64,000 bases of DNA from Nostoc sp. HK-01 (lineage in GTDB: Bacteria; Cyanobacteriota; Cyanobacteriia; Cyanobacteriales; Nostocaceae). The first letter of the stretch is position 1. Every line of letters begins with the position of its first letter. Of the stretch, positions 26,184-36,627 are shown in pieces. The position numbers and the translations under genes were made by a program. The stretch covers positions 4,591,501 through 4,655,500 of the forward strand of contig AP018318.1 in the NCBI GenBank assembly GCA_003990705.1, written 5' to 3'. The notes under the pieces were generated by a model, which saw only the letters and a list, made by a program, of their open reading frames with translations, ran no database searches and was not told the DNA's origin.

Positions 26184-27461
26184 CTATTTTTTGGCTAATA
26201 TTACATAATCATCTAATGTATAGTGTGATTCATAATTTTGATTACAATACTTTTTAAGCAACTGATTCATGTATATTTGTTTGGGTAAATTATCTTTAGC
26301 AAATTTGCCAAACTCAGAAGCAGCAAGAGGTTTCCTTAAGCTTGTTGAAGTTAAATATTTATACCATACTAAATGTAACCCAAGTTCTTCTATGAATTGA
26401 GAAATCATATTTTCCTCCTGTTCCTTATCTTCCGTTTGATCAGCATCATAAGCTTTGAATAATTTTTTATCTTGGATAATTAAAAGTACATAACCTTGAT
26501 TATTTAGACTATTAGCAAAGATTTCTTTATATATATTATTAGATTGGATTCTTTTAGAGCTATCGGTAAAGAAGCAATGAGAAATTACTATAAAATCAAA
26601 AAAATTTTTAGGTATATTACTTGATTTAACATCCCAGGCAAAGATATCAGTAGTAACAAACCTAAAGAAGTTATTTACAGGTGTTTTACGAGACTCTATA
26701 TATTTACGCCAAAACTGAAGCCCTCGATACTGAAAAGCATCTTGTTTTTCTAAAGAATAGTAAGATACGTGCATTTGAGGAATATCAACAAAGCTACTAC
26801 AACTTTGGAGAAATAACGCTAATCCATAAGCTGTAGTTCCTGGCCCAGCAGCAATATCAAGTATATTAAATTTAGTTGGAAGTAACCCGTCTTGGTAAAT
26901 AAGTGACCAAGCTAAATAAAGACAGTAGACATTTTCTAAAAAATATTTCATAAAGTATACATGAGGAGTCAGAGTAAAACGATAGTCTGGCTCTTGTCCA
27001 ACTTTTAAGCTGCTAATATCCTCCACAGCATCTTCTAACTTAATCAGTAATTTTTGCTCAGGAATTTTATTCAATTCTTCCTGGATATATTCTGCAAGCC
27101 TAGCTTCAAAATCTTCAAATATACGCTCATCAATTCCAGTAGCTTGAAGTTTATATTCATCATGTTGTATTAGTTTAAAACTTTTGGACAAATACTTAAT
27201 CAATTCGGGATTTGGATGTAATAATAAATTTAATTTTGATTTCTCTACTATTTGTTTGCGTAAATTTGTGATTTCACGTTTATGTTCTTCTAAATCTCGT
27301 TCAAGTTGAATTTTCTCTCTAAATACTTTTTCTAAGGAAGAAAATTTGGCTCCTGATTTTTGAATTTTTTGTAAAATTTGTAAAGCACTTCGGTTGTCGC
27401 CACGATGCAATGCTAATTTAAACTGCTGACTTCTCCACCAATTAATAATCAATTTATTCAT
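26184..27461 (-). CDS. SAM-dependent methyltransferase-like protein with N-terminal coiled coil
   Basis: About 425 residues from the ATG at 27461 (a TTG lies two codons earlier). The N-terminal 80 residues include a coiled coil (EKVFREKIQLERDLEEHKREITNLRKQ). The core has a class I methyltransferase nucleotide motif, FNILDIAAGPGTTAYGLALFL (about residue 200), and a later IVISHCFFTDSS. The substrate is unknown. Its ATG overlaps the stop of the radical SAM gene by 8 bases, so the two are translationally coupled. Confidence 0.72.
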   Translation of the reverse strand: MNKLIINWWRSQQFKLALHRGDNRSALQILQKIQKSGAKFSSLEKVFREKIQLERDLEEHKREITNLRKQIVEKSKLNLLLHPNPELIKYLSKSFKLIQHDEYKLQATGIDERIFEDFEARLAEYIQEELNKIPEQKLLIKLEDAVEDISSLKVGQEPDYRFTLTPHVYFMKYFLENVYCLYLAWSLIYQDGLLPTKFNILDIAAGPGTTAYGLALFLQSCSSFVDIPQMHVSYYSLEKQDAFQYRGLQFWRKYIESRKTPVNNFFRFVTTDIFAWDVKSSNIPKNFFDFIVISHCFFTDSSKRIQSNNIYKEIFANSLNNQGYVLLIIQDKKLFKAYDADQTEDKEQEENMISQFIEELGLHLVWYKYLTSTSLRKPLAASEFGKFAKDNLPKQIYMNQLLKKYCNQNYESHYTLDDYVILAKK

Positions 27462-28374
27462 AACCAAAACCGTCCTTACCTTCTTTTATTTCCACACCTG
27501 GAAGTTGAGACAATAACTTTTGTTTAAATCTCTGATAACTCAATTGTTCAGAATCATACCACCAAGAATATCGTTGTTTGATATTTTCAGCTTCTTGGCG
27601 AGTTCCCGCTACAAGAGAACGATGATTATTAGGGTGAAAATCTTGGATTACAACTCTATCTACAATGGCTAATTTCTTAATAAAAACTTCTTCATCGGCT
27701 GCAAGTGTTGGAAGTAAAGGTGTAATCGTAATAGAAAATTTAGGAACAAATCCTTTAAAAATATCAATACCTTGTTTAATTTTAGCGATAGCGTTTAGTC
27801 TCGCCTTAATACTAGGAGAACGAGGTTCAAAATCTCTTCGCACAGCTTCACTCCCTGTGGGAATACTCATATTAATTCGCAACCGCTGGAATCTTTGTAA
27901 ATAATCAATATCTCTAGTAATAATTGGACTGCGAGTTTGAATTACTAACGTTGGACGATATTCCAGCATAACTTCTAATAAACTACGGGTTAACTGATGT
28001 TTAGATTCCAGAGGTTGATAAGGATCTGTAACACTACTCATGTAAATTTTAGGTGGTTGATGCGGATGTTTTTTATACCAACTTTCTAATTCTTTTTCTA
28101 AAACCTTTGCAGCATTTTCTTTAAAAATTACCCATTTACCCCAATCTTGACGCATTTTAGTATTAGGGCTAAACGCAGCAGCATAGCAATAACTACAACC
28201 ATACTGACAACCACGATAAGGATTAAGAGTAAAATCATAAGCAGCAATAAAACCAGTTGCTTTTGTTAAAAGGGATTTAGCATTTTGGGCGTAAACATTA
28301 GTATCTCCAAATTTTTCACGCACGAATTTTGTAGGATTTCCCTCACAATAACCTTCATACAGAGGTTTAATCAT
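27454..28374 (-). CDS. Radical SAM protein of the SPL-like (Rv2578c) family
   Basis: 306 residues. LNPYRGCQYGCSYCYAAAFSP (about residue 52) holds the CxxxCxxC cluster motif in the context typical of spore-photoproduct-lyase-like radical SAM proteins. YMSSVTDPYQPLESKHQLTR and VIQTRSPIITRD are further family marks. The founding member of the wider family repairs DNA, but close cyanobacterial homologues have no known role. It is the first gene of a pair with a methyltransferase (8-base overlap), which suggests a joint two-step modification. Confidence 0.85.
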   Translation of the reverse strand: MIKPLYEGYCEGNPTKFVREKFGDTNVYAQNAKSLLTKATGFIAAYDFTLNPYRGCQYGCSYCYAAAFSPNTKMRQDWGKWVIFKENAAKVLEKELESWYKKHPHQPPKIYMSSVTDPYQPLESKHQLTRSLLEVMLEYRPTLVIQTRSPIITRDIDYLQRFQRLRINMSIPTGSEAVRRDFEPRSPSIKARLNAIAKIKQGIDIFKGFVPKFSITITPLLPTLAADEEVFIKKLAIVDRVVIQDFHPNNHRSLVAGTRQEAENIKQRYSWWYDSEQLSYQRFKQKLLSQLPGVEIKEGKDGFGYE

Positions 28375-28731
28375 ATTTAAAAGTGCTAATAAATAGATTT
28401 AAATGCCAGCATAACTCATAAAAATATTTATGGCTCCTTCATTACATATTATGCTAAATCGCATTCGTAATAAAAATGAAACCCTTGCTATACAACAAAA
28501 CCAGGCATTCATTATTTAATAACATTTTAGGCACTTGACGGGTTTTTGGGTTATTTACCTATATTTTTCAAGCAAGTTTTGATGTTTAACTAATAATTTG
28601 GCATAACAGGTACGGAAGAACCATATTTATTTGCTTTATATCTGTCTTTGTATGCAATCAAAAACATCTACCCAAAATACCTAAAGCATCGTGAGATTCG
28701 AGGTTGCCAATATTATATTTACATAATTAAC
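28375..28731. other. Intergenic region between the PIN gene remnant and the radical SAM operon
   Basis: 357 AT-rich bases with no supported gene on either strand. The promoter of the minus-strand radical SAM operon should lie just above 28374. Nothing else stands out. Confidence 0.4.
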
Positions 28732-29136
28732 TTAAGAAATTAACCAATTTTCTAACCGTAAATCTTTAACTCTGCTTAAATCAGAGTCGTAAGAAACTAA
28801 AATTAAATTATGAATTATGGCGGTAGCAGCTATTAAAATATCTGCATCCTGAATGATTTTACCTTTGCCTTTTAAATCAAAATGAATTTCTGCGGCTTTT
28901 TGAAAAATTCTAATATCATCCAAAAATCAAACAGGGTAATCTTGGCAAAACTGTTGAAATAAAGCTAATTTTTTAATGGCATTGCTACTTAACAATCCTC
29001 TTTGAATTTCATAGTATGTTATGCCACTAATAGCAAGAAATTCACCTTGTCGCCTTATTTCTGTAATTTTCAATCCGATTTGAATGTTTTGTTTTAGCGA
29101 TGCTGAAACAATATTCGTATCTAATAAATAACCCAT
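28732..29136 (-). pseudogene. PIN-domain (VapC-like) toxin broken by an in-frame stop
   Basis: The first part (29136-28927) reads MGYLLDTNIVSASLKQN...YYEIQRGLLSS...FCQDYPV and stops at TGA (28929-28927). Translation in the same frame continues FLDDIRIFQKAAEIHFDLKGKGKIIQDADILIAATA...SYDSDLSRVKDLRLENWLIS to 28732. Joined, this is a normal PIN protein of about 134 residues with its acidic residues (LDTN, YYEI, DADILIAA, SYDSDL). A single nonsense codon splits it, so the toxin is probably inactive unless read through. The partner gene lies immediately upstream. Confidence 0.75.
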
Positions 29137-29424
29137 CTATCCTCGTTTTACAGCTTCATTAAAAAGTTGCATTTGCTCTGGAGTAAAGTCATTGAGCATT
29201 CCTGAAACTAAATGTAAAGATAGAATACTTTTAACTCGTTTTGTTAATTCTTCTTCAGAGATATCGTTAATGTCAGGAACAGAGATTGGGTCAAAAGTAC
29301 GATTAATTACTTCAATCATTTGCTCTTTATCTAAGTTCTCTTGATAAACAGGATTATTATTAATTAAGGTTGTGACAATTTCAGGTAACTTTTGAAAATT
29401 AGATTGATAATTAATCAGAGTCAT
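29137..29424 (-). CDS. Small protein paired with a PIN-domain gene, possible antitoxin
   Basis: 95 residues, acidic, predicted helical. Its TAG stop is directly followed by the ATG of the PIN gene (TAGATG), so the two were cotranscribed and coupled. Position suggests an antitoxin, but I do not recognise a DNA-binding antitoxin fold. Since the PIN partner carries a nonsense codon, the gene may be a relic without its toxin. Confidence 0.6.
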   Translation of the reverse strand: MTLINYQSNFQKLPEIVTTLINNNPVYQENLDKEQMIEVINRTFDPISVPDINDISEEELTKRVKSILSLHLVSGMLNDFTPEQMQLFNEAVKRG

Positions 29425-29501
29425 CTTTAAAGTTCCTCAAAATAAGGCAATTTAAATTCTATGTTAGCAGCTAAAATTTCTCTGAAAATATAGAAATTGA
29501 C

Positions 29502-29542
29502 AAAAAAACAGCCGCCTCCACAAGAGAAGCAGCTGTTTTTTA
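29502..29542 (-). terminator. Terminator downstream of groEL
   Basis: On the minus strand AACAGCTGCTTC (29537-29526) pairs, with two G-T pairs, with GAGGCGGCTGTT (29518-29507), followed by a run of T. It lies about 24 bases after the groEL stop and ends the groES-groEL message. The flanking A-run lets it work on the other strand too. Confidence 0.8.
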
Positions 29543-29561
29543 TTTACTTGACTACAGAGTA

Positions 29562-31232
<1,671 letters not shown>

Positions 31233-31297
31233 TCACTTGTCATTTGTCATTTGTCATTTGTCTAGGGACGATTGACTGTTGACCATTGACTTTTTGA

Positions 31298-31609
31298 CTA
31301 ACTAACTACTGCTAGAATGTCTTTTTCAGAAAGCAGTACGTATTCATCGGTGCCGAGTTTCACGTCTGTGCCAGCGTACTTGGAGTACAGCACTTTATCG
31401 CCAACTTTGACTTCCAACTCTTGACGACTACCGTCATCGTTACGCTTGCCAGGGCCAAGAGCAACAACTTCCCCTACTTGGGGCTTTTCTTTGGCGGTGT
31501 CAGGCAAATATAGACCACCAGCGGTCTTTTCTTCCGATGCGCTTACTTTTACGAAAACGCGATCGCCCAAAGGTTTAACTGTAGATACGCTTAAAGATAC
31601 AGCTGCCAT
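31298..31609 (-). CDS. groES: 10 kDa co-chaperonin GroES
   Basis: 103 residues. [48 protein letters not shown] is the classic GroES barrel with its mobile loop. It caps GroEL. It is the first gene of the groES-groEL operon, 19 bases downstream of a perfect CIRCE operator. The groES-groEL gap contains TCATTTG 7-mer repeats. Confidence 0.97.
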   Translation of the reverse strand: MAAVSLSVSTVKPLGDRVFVKVSASEEKTAGGLYLPDTAKEKPQVGEVVALGPGKRNDDGSRQELEVKVGDKVLYSKYAGTDVKLGTDEYVLLSEKDILAVVS

Positions 31610-31627
31610 AAAATTTTTTCTCCAGAG

Positions 31628-31654
31628 TTAGCACTCTCAACTCCTGAGTGCTAA
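31628..31654. promoter_or_regulatory. CIRCE operator (HrcA binding site) of groESL
   Basis: A perfect TTAGCACTC-N9-GAGTGCTAA inverted repeat (31628-31636 and 31646-31654). This is the CIRCE consensus without a mismatch. HrcA binds it and represses groESL until heat stress inactivates the repressor. It lies in the groES 5' region on the minus strand. Confidence 0.97.
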
Positions 31655-32795
31655 TTTACCGAAGTAAAGCCTGCAATGGCAACATTTTCTGATGTACGGG
31701 TTCCCGAACTGTTGGAAGAAGGCAGGGGAGCAAGGGAGCGGAGGGGATAAAAATTTCTCTTTGCTTCACTGCACACTACTCCCCATCTCCTCTACACCTC
31801 TACACCCCTGCCCCTCTGCTCATTTCCCCACTCCCCACCTTCAGTAATCGGAAGTTCACTTAAGTATAAGTACCTAATTAAGTTTAATTTTCTGATTTTC
31901 ATCAGTAAGTTACGAATATTTTTATATGGTCAACTTTATTTGCAAAGCTTGGAAATTGTTATAGAACAGTAAACAGGGATCTGAATCATGAGTAACAATA
32001 CCAAGATTCAAAAAACCATCACATCGACACAGCCATTAAACATGTAGACAACAAGAAAACCTTAAGTAATTGTGTAAAAATTTTAGGAATTGCCAAAAAT
32101 CAGCGACATATTTTTATGTATGCTGACCACATTGTTGCTAACTACGGTTAACAGCAAGTTAGTGGGTAGTTCTGGGAAGGCCTCCATTAGCTACTTCAAG
32201 AACTAAAACTTGATTAAAAGCTATGAAAGTTTACCCTTCTGTATCTTGACAATTCAAGACAATTGCTTGCCACTTTGTTGTTCTAGGCAGATAATGGTTG
32301 TCTGCTCGGATGGTGGTGTCTGGTATCGCCAAGCAAATTTGCAAGTTATTGAGAGGATCATCCAAACATACTTGATCGGCATCATGGTGGTAGAAGAATT
32401 TGCATTTTTAACCCATCTTTGCCGGAAATTCCCCTACTTGCTTGTTAACATCTGATAAGGCTTCACATCCGCAGGATATAGTAAAGCAGTACGCTGATGA
32501 AAGTGCGAGTTGTTATAAAGCTAGGGTCATCTGAAGCCAATACTTACTAGTGAATGGCAGACGATTATTATTTAATCAGTGTTTTTTCACCCGCCACTTT
32601 CAAAGCGATATATAATAGCGCATTATAATTACTACTGCTCTACGTATCCTTACCGGACTTTTGCCGATGAGCTAGTGGTCTTAAATAAGGTGAGAACCGC
32701 TTTTGAGACTTCGAGGAAGCAAAGGCAAGTTAAGTGGGAAAAAAGACAACATCTCGATAAATCCACCATATTAAGGATAACCATTCAAGACCTTG
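31655..32795. other. Long intergenic region between groES and a response regulator
   Basis: About 1.1 kb with only weak reading frames. Near 31725-31840 a G-rich segment (GGCAGGGGAGCAAGGGAG) can pair with C-rich DNA (CCCCTGCCCCTCTGCTC, about 31804-31820), a repeat common in Nostoc intergenic DNA. The groESL promoter is expected just above 31654. TATAAT at about 32612 could be the -10 box of the response-regulator gene. A plus frame at 32210-32455 has no recognisable domain and is not called. Confidence 0.4.
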
Positions 32796-33473
32796 ATGGA
32801 CCGAAGCGCGACAAGTGCCACTGCTATGAAAGAGCCCAGCATGAAAGATCACAAACGCCTTCTACTAATTGATGACGACCCTAACCTCATCTTGCTGGTG
32901 AAGGATTACTTGGAATTTAGAGGATATGAAGTCGTCACTGCGGAAAATGGACGTGAGGCTCTGGAAATTCTAGAGCATGACGTTCCAGATATGATCATCT
33001 GTGACGTAATGATGCCGGAAATGGACGGTTACACTTTTGTAGAACAAGTCCGGCAAAATGAACGCACTAGTTGGATTCCCGTTCTGTTTTTGTCAGCCAA
33101 AGGGCAAAGTGCAGACCGAGTGAAAGGTTTAAATAAAGGTGCTGATGTCTATATGGTCAAGCCTTTTGAACCAGAAGAACTCGTTGCACAAGTAGAATCT
33201 TCGCTGAAACAAACTATCCGTTGGAAGGAACACCAAGCCAAAGGCGGAGAAAACGGTTCCCGTATTCAGGTTCCCTTTGATGTGCAGTTAACTCCCACCG
33301 AACTGAAAGTAGTCCAGTTTGTAGCTAGGGGTTTAGCGAACAGAGAAATTGCTGAAGAATTAAATGTTAGTCAGCGTACCGTTGAAAGCCATGTGTCCAA
33401 TATGTTGGGCAAAACCAATCTCCACAACCGCACTGAATTAGCGCGGTGGGCGATTGAAAATCAAATGGCTTAA
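32796..33473 (+). CDS. NarL-type response regulator (receiver plus LuxR helix-turn-helix)
   Basis: Up to 225 residues. The receiver domain reads RLLLIDDDPNLILLVKDYLEFRGYEVVTA, with the phospho-acceptor Asp in MIICDVMMPEMDGY (Asp70 from this start) and Lys in YMVKPFEPEE. The C-terminal LuxR-type DNA-binding domain is LTPTELKVVQFVARGLANREIAEELNVSQRTVESHVSNML. This layout matches cyanobacterial Ycf29/NarL regulators. The start is uncertain: ATG codons at 32826 and 32841 are also possible, and the conserved part begins just after the last. No kinase is adjacent. Confidence 0.88.
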   Translation: MDRSATSATAMKEPSMKDHKRLLLIDDDPNLILLVKDYLEFRGYEVVTAENGREALEILEHDVPDMIICDVMMPEMDGYTFVEQVRQNERTSWIPVLFLSAKGQSADRVKGLNKGADVYMVKPFEPEELVAQVESSLKQTIRWKEHQAKGGENGSRIQVPFDVQLTPTELKVVQFVARGLANREIAEELNVSQRTVESHVSNMLGKTNLHNRTELARWAIENQMA

Positions 33474-33476
33474 AAG

Positions 33477-33535
33477 GCTTTCAGCATTCAGCCGTCAGCT
33501 TTTGACTGTTTCACTGGCCGCTGATAGCTGAAAGC
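33477..33535 (+). terminator. Hairpin after the response regulator
   Basis: GCTTTCAGC (33477-33485) pairs perfectly with GCTGAAAGC (33527-33535); TCAGC/GCTGA extends the stem inside. It starts six bases after the stop codon. There is no strong T-run, so it may end or stabilise the message. Confidence 0.55.
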
Positions 33536-34001
33536 TTGCTTACATCTAACGAGAAAAATATCTCCTGAGAGTAAATTGAGGTAGATAAAATGCTTCCCGT
33601 TGGCAAAACTGCTTTTAGCCAGTGAGAAAAGAAAGCAGCTAAATTCTGATCAAATGCGCCAATCTCAGCAGCAGCGCACCCCATTGAAAAATCCAGTCAT
33701 CCCAGGACAAGTGACTTCAGCAATTATTACTGCCTAATAGTTATTGAATGCACGGGACAAATGACATGATTGCATCTACCCTCCTTGGGGTATCTCATGA
33801 TTTTTATCCTGTGCTGTGGAAGATAGTTCTTTGTGACGCGCATTAGTGCTAAGACATAACAAGAGCGCGAAAATGGTGAATCCTGCAAGTAATTCACTGC
33901 ATCACTCTACCCAAATATTAAAAGCGATCGCCCTAACATCACCAGTGCGATCGCTTTTAGTTTAATCAACTTCTCCAGGTGGGAGGGGGACAGAAACTTT
34001 T
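33536..34001. other. Convergent intergenic region with HIP1-bearing hairpin
   Basis: No supported gene in 466 bases. AAAAGCGATCGC (33920-33931) and GCGATCGCTTTT (33947-33958) form a perfect 12-bp stem built from two GCGATCGC octamers. T-rich tracts flank it on both strands, so it can terminate the convergent response-regulator and DUF3386 transcripts. Confidence 0.6.
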
Positions 34002-34655
34002 TTAAGCAGCAGGTTCCAACAACTGAATATTCGAGAAAATAAATTCTTGAATATTTAGATGTCCGTTGGTTTCTGTGCGAATTTCTCGACGGTTGAGAAT
34101 GAAGTATTTGCCTACTTTTTCATATTCATCGGTGAATTCGCTTCTACCACCCTTTTGTTCGCCAGTTTTGGGGTCATGGTAAACAGAATCGTAGGTGTGA
34201 GACAAGTAACCTTCGCCAGTTTGGTGGCTGCTGAAGGTGTTGATAGTGACGAAAATGCCATGAATTTGACGGTGAACCAGACAAACTTCGTTATTGCGGA
34301 CTTTATATTTATCGCCAGAACCTTTACCACCAACTAAAATCTCCACTGCATCAGTTAAGTCAGTGTCACCATAGCTAAAGGTGTTTTCGCTGTGGGTATC
34401 TTCAAAGCTGCGACGGATGCGGTGAATAGCGATTTCCCAAGCTTGACCGTGGATGGCTTTTTTTACGGCTTCGTCTTCTACTCCCAGAACTTCCGCCTTG
34501 AGATCAGCATTGATGATTACTTTACCTGTAGTAACTTTATCGTCATACTTATAGGTAACATCTGCGGTATAACCGGGGAAATTGTTATCCCATGTGTAAC
34601 GGTTTTCATAAGCAGCCCGGAAAAGTTCCTGAGCAGAGAGTTTGGTAACTGTCAT
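34002..34655 (-). CDS. DUF3386 family protein
   Basis: 217 residues matching the cyanobacterial DUF3386 family (AQELFRAAYENRYTWDNNFPGYTADVTY, VHRQIHGIFVTINTFSSHQTGEGYLSHTYDSVY, YFILNRREIRTETNGH). It has no signal peptide or membrane segment and no known activity. Its start lies 89 bases from the divergent LuxR-type regulator gene, so the two may share a control region. Confidence 0.82.
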   Translation of the reverse strand: MTVTKLSAQELFRAAYENRYTWDNNFPGYTADVTYKYDDKVTTGKVIINADLKAEVLGVEDEAVKKAIHGQAWEIAIHRIRRSFEDTHSENTFSYGDTDLTDAVEILVGGKGSGDKYKVRNNEVCLVHRQIHGIFVTINTFSSHQTGEGYLSHTYDSVYHDPKTGEQKGGRSEFTDEYEKVGKYFILNRREIRTETNGHLNIQEFIFSNIQLLEPAA

Positions 34656-34739
34656 GTGCTTCTCCTAGCGTATCCAGTGATAATAGCGTTTTATTGTTGC
34701 TGGTATTAGCATAGAAGTAATTGTTGAGTAGAGCATAGT

Positions 34740-34768
34740 CCCCAATGGGGTACACTTTGGGTACACTT
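34740..34768. promoter_or_regulatory. Direct repeats GGGTACACTT at the start of the regulator gene
   Basis: Two identical copies of GGGTACACTT (34748-34757 and 34759-34768) lie 11 bp apart, one helical turn, ending one base before the ATG at 34769. Just before them CCCC-AAT-GGGG forms an inverted repeat. Such placement suits an operator in which the regulator represses itself, but this is only inferred. Confidence 0.4.
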
Positions 34769-35434
34769 ATGGCTAATTCTCTTCATGCTGTATTTGGTGC
34801 GATCGCTACTGTCCGTAATGAGCAAGAGCTACATCTAGCTCTGAAGGATAAAATTAGCGAGCATTTTGGCGTACAGCATTGGGGTATCTATCTTTTAGAT
34901 GACCAAGTAGCAACAGAAATTAATATTCCCGCTATTCCCTCTGTATGTTTAGAGGGTAATCCCGTTGGACGCTATGTAGTTGAGCGTCACGCTCCCGCCC
35001 ATGAGCAATTGCTATTATCACCAGGCGACTGGAAACATTTTTGTTCTCGTTCTGACCACGAACATGTGATGACTGGGCCAATTGTTTGCGATGGTCAGTT
35101 GATTGGTACATTACACTTAGCACGCGATCGCGGCCAGCCTGCTTTTGATGGCAACGACTTAGCTGACTTGAGTGCTGTATGCTTGCATTTGTCAGCCAAA
35201 ATTGCAACTTTAAGGGCAAAACCCACAACTTCACCGTTAGTTAGCCGCTTGACACCACGGGAGTTAGAAATTGCGGAATTGGTAGCGCAAGGTTTAACTA
35301 ACGCAGAAATTGGTGAAAAACTTTGGATTACGCAAAACTCTGTGAAACAAGCGTTAAAGCGGATGTTTCGCAAGCTAGAAGTATCAGCACGAGCCGAAAT
35401 GGTGGCAAAATTACAGGATGTTTTGGTTTCGTAG
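34769..35434 (+). CDS. LuxR-type regulator with N-terminal GAF-like domain
   Basis: 221 residues from ATG 34769 (an ATG at 34745 adds eight). Residues about 5-150 look like a GAF sensor domain (VRNEQELHLALKDKISEHFGVQHWGIYLLDDQ, GPIVCDGQLIGTLHLAR). The C-terminus is a LuxR DNA-binding domain (LTPRELEIAELVAQGLTNAEIGEKLWITQNSVKQALKRMFRKLEVSARAEM). Cyanobacterial proteins of this type include redox-responsive regulators, but the signal here is unknown. The shorter start is preferred because the direct repeats would otherwise be coding. Confidence 0.82.
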   Translation: MANSLHAVFGAIATVRNEQELHLALKDKISEHFGVQHWGIYLLDDQVATEINIPAIPSVCLEGNPVGRYVVERHAPAHEQLLLSPGDWKHFCSRSDHEHVMTGPIVCDGQLIGTLHLARDRGQPAFDGNDLADLSAVCLHLSAKIATLRAKPTTSPLVSRLTPRELEIAELVAQGLTNAEIGEKLWITQNSVKQALKRMFRKLEVSARAEMVAKLQDVLVS

Positions 35435-35924
35435 AGTCATGATGTGCGATCGCAGTTAGTAGGCATAATCTTATTTTCTTGTCTATAGTCAGTAATCTTG
35501 CAGAGAATTAATATAATTACTGACTAAAACTATTTTTTTGGACACAGGCGCAACCTTTGGCAACAATGTTTGAAAATTCACGTCATATTTTATAAGTTTT
35601 GATTCTAGATTTTCTCTTCTTAGGAGGTGTTGATTACATAGAATTAGAAAATAGAGTCCAGTATTCAGTATAAATTCTATAAAAGGCTACAAATAAATTA
35701 AGTGGCAAAAAATAGCATTAAAGAAAAAAATAGCAGTTGAGAATTAGGCAGAAGTAAAAATCGGGCAACAAACCTACAACCTGCTGTATAACTACCGAGT
35801 GAGTCATAAATTGGCGGTTATATATCAATAGATAGATGAATAGTAATTAATATTTTTGTAAAAATTCTGACTAAAGAAATCTAAATACTTATTCAGTAAA
35901 CATTTTTGAGGAGAAAAATAATTT
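35435..35924. other. AT-rich leader region of the exosortase substrate gene
   Basis: 490 bases, very AT-rich, with no supported frame. GAGGAG at about 35908-35913 is the ribosome site for the next gene. The promoter probably lies in the last 200 bases. Confidence 0.4.
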
Positions 35925-36353
35925 ATGAAATTTAAACCCGTATGTGCAAGCATAGCGGTCACTACTTCTATAGCTACAGCTATGGTATTTGTTCCTCAAT
36001 CTCATACACTAGCTCAAAACAAACCAACTCAAACCGAACAGATAAATTCAAGACGGTCAGGGTCTTTGGAAATCCAATGGATTTTAGGGTTTATACCCTG
36101 GCCAACATGGGCTAGAAGTTCAAATAGTTCCCGTAGCCAAAATTCAGGTAATAGCAATACCTATGCAAATAACCCAAGCAATCCCAAGCTAACAAATATA
36201 GGTAAACCAAATAACTCAAAACCAATAGATCCAAAGCAAGGATATAACCAAAAACAAGTACCTGTTCCTGTTTTAATACCAGGATTAGCTGCTTTAGGTA
36301 TAGGCTTAATATGCAAAAATCGTCAAGCTTCAAAGCAAATTGAAATGAAATAA
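35925..36353 (+). CDS. Exported protein with exosortase-type C-terminal sorting signal
   Basis: 142 residues. An N-terminal signal peptide ends near HTLAQ (residue 31). The middle is Ser/Asn/Pro-rich and likely disordered. The last 30 residues are a sorting signal: the motif VPVPVLIPG, a hydrophobic helix (LAALGIGLIC) and a short basic tail KNRQASK. This resembles the cyanobacterial PEP-CTERM/PTPA-CTERM group. The exosortase gene lies just downstream, so this is likely its substrate. Confidence 0.75.
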   Translation: MKFKPVCASIAVTTSIATAMVFVPQSHTLAQNKPTQTEQINSRRSGSLEIQWILGFIPWPTWARSSNSSRSQNSGNSNTYANNPSNPKLTNIGKPNNSKPIDPKQGYNQKQVPVPVLIPGLAALGIGLICKNRQASKQIEMK

Positions 36354-36627
36354 AGGACTGATTACTTCCAAGGGTAAACAGTGAGAAGTAGATTAATTTA
36401 TCACTGGAGCAAATTTATATTCTGCCTAAACTTTCAAGGAAGAGTCTATTCATAAAGTAAAAATAACATTTTTGTAGGGTGTGTTAGGCGCATACTTTCG
36501 ATCTGATTTGTCAGAAAAAATATAACTCCTACGACTAACTCACTACTACAGATTACTGTGGTAGTAGGCTAAAACCATATTTTACTTTGCCTAATTAATA
36601 GTTAATAAAGAGGAGGTTTTAATTCAT

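Noticed and set aside
32210-32872. Two plus-strand frames (32210-32455 and 32579-32872) upstream of the response regulator
   Set aside because: No domain and no ribosome site; the second overlaps the regulator gene in another frame.
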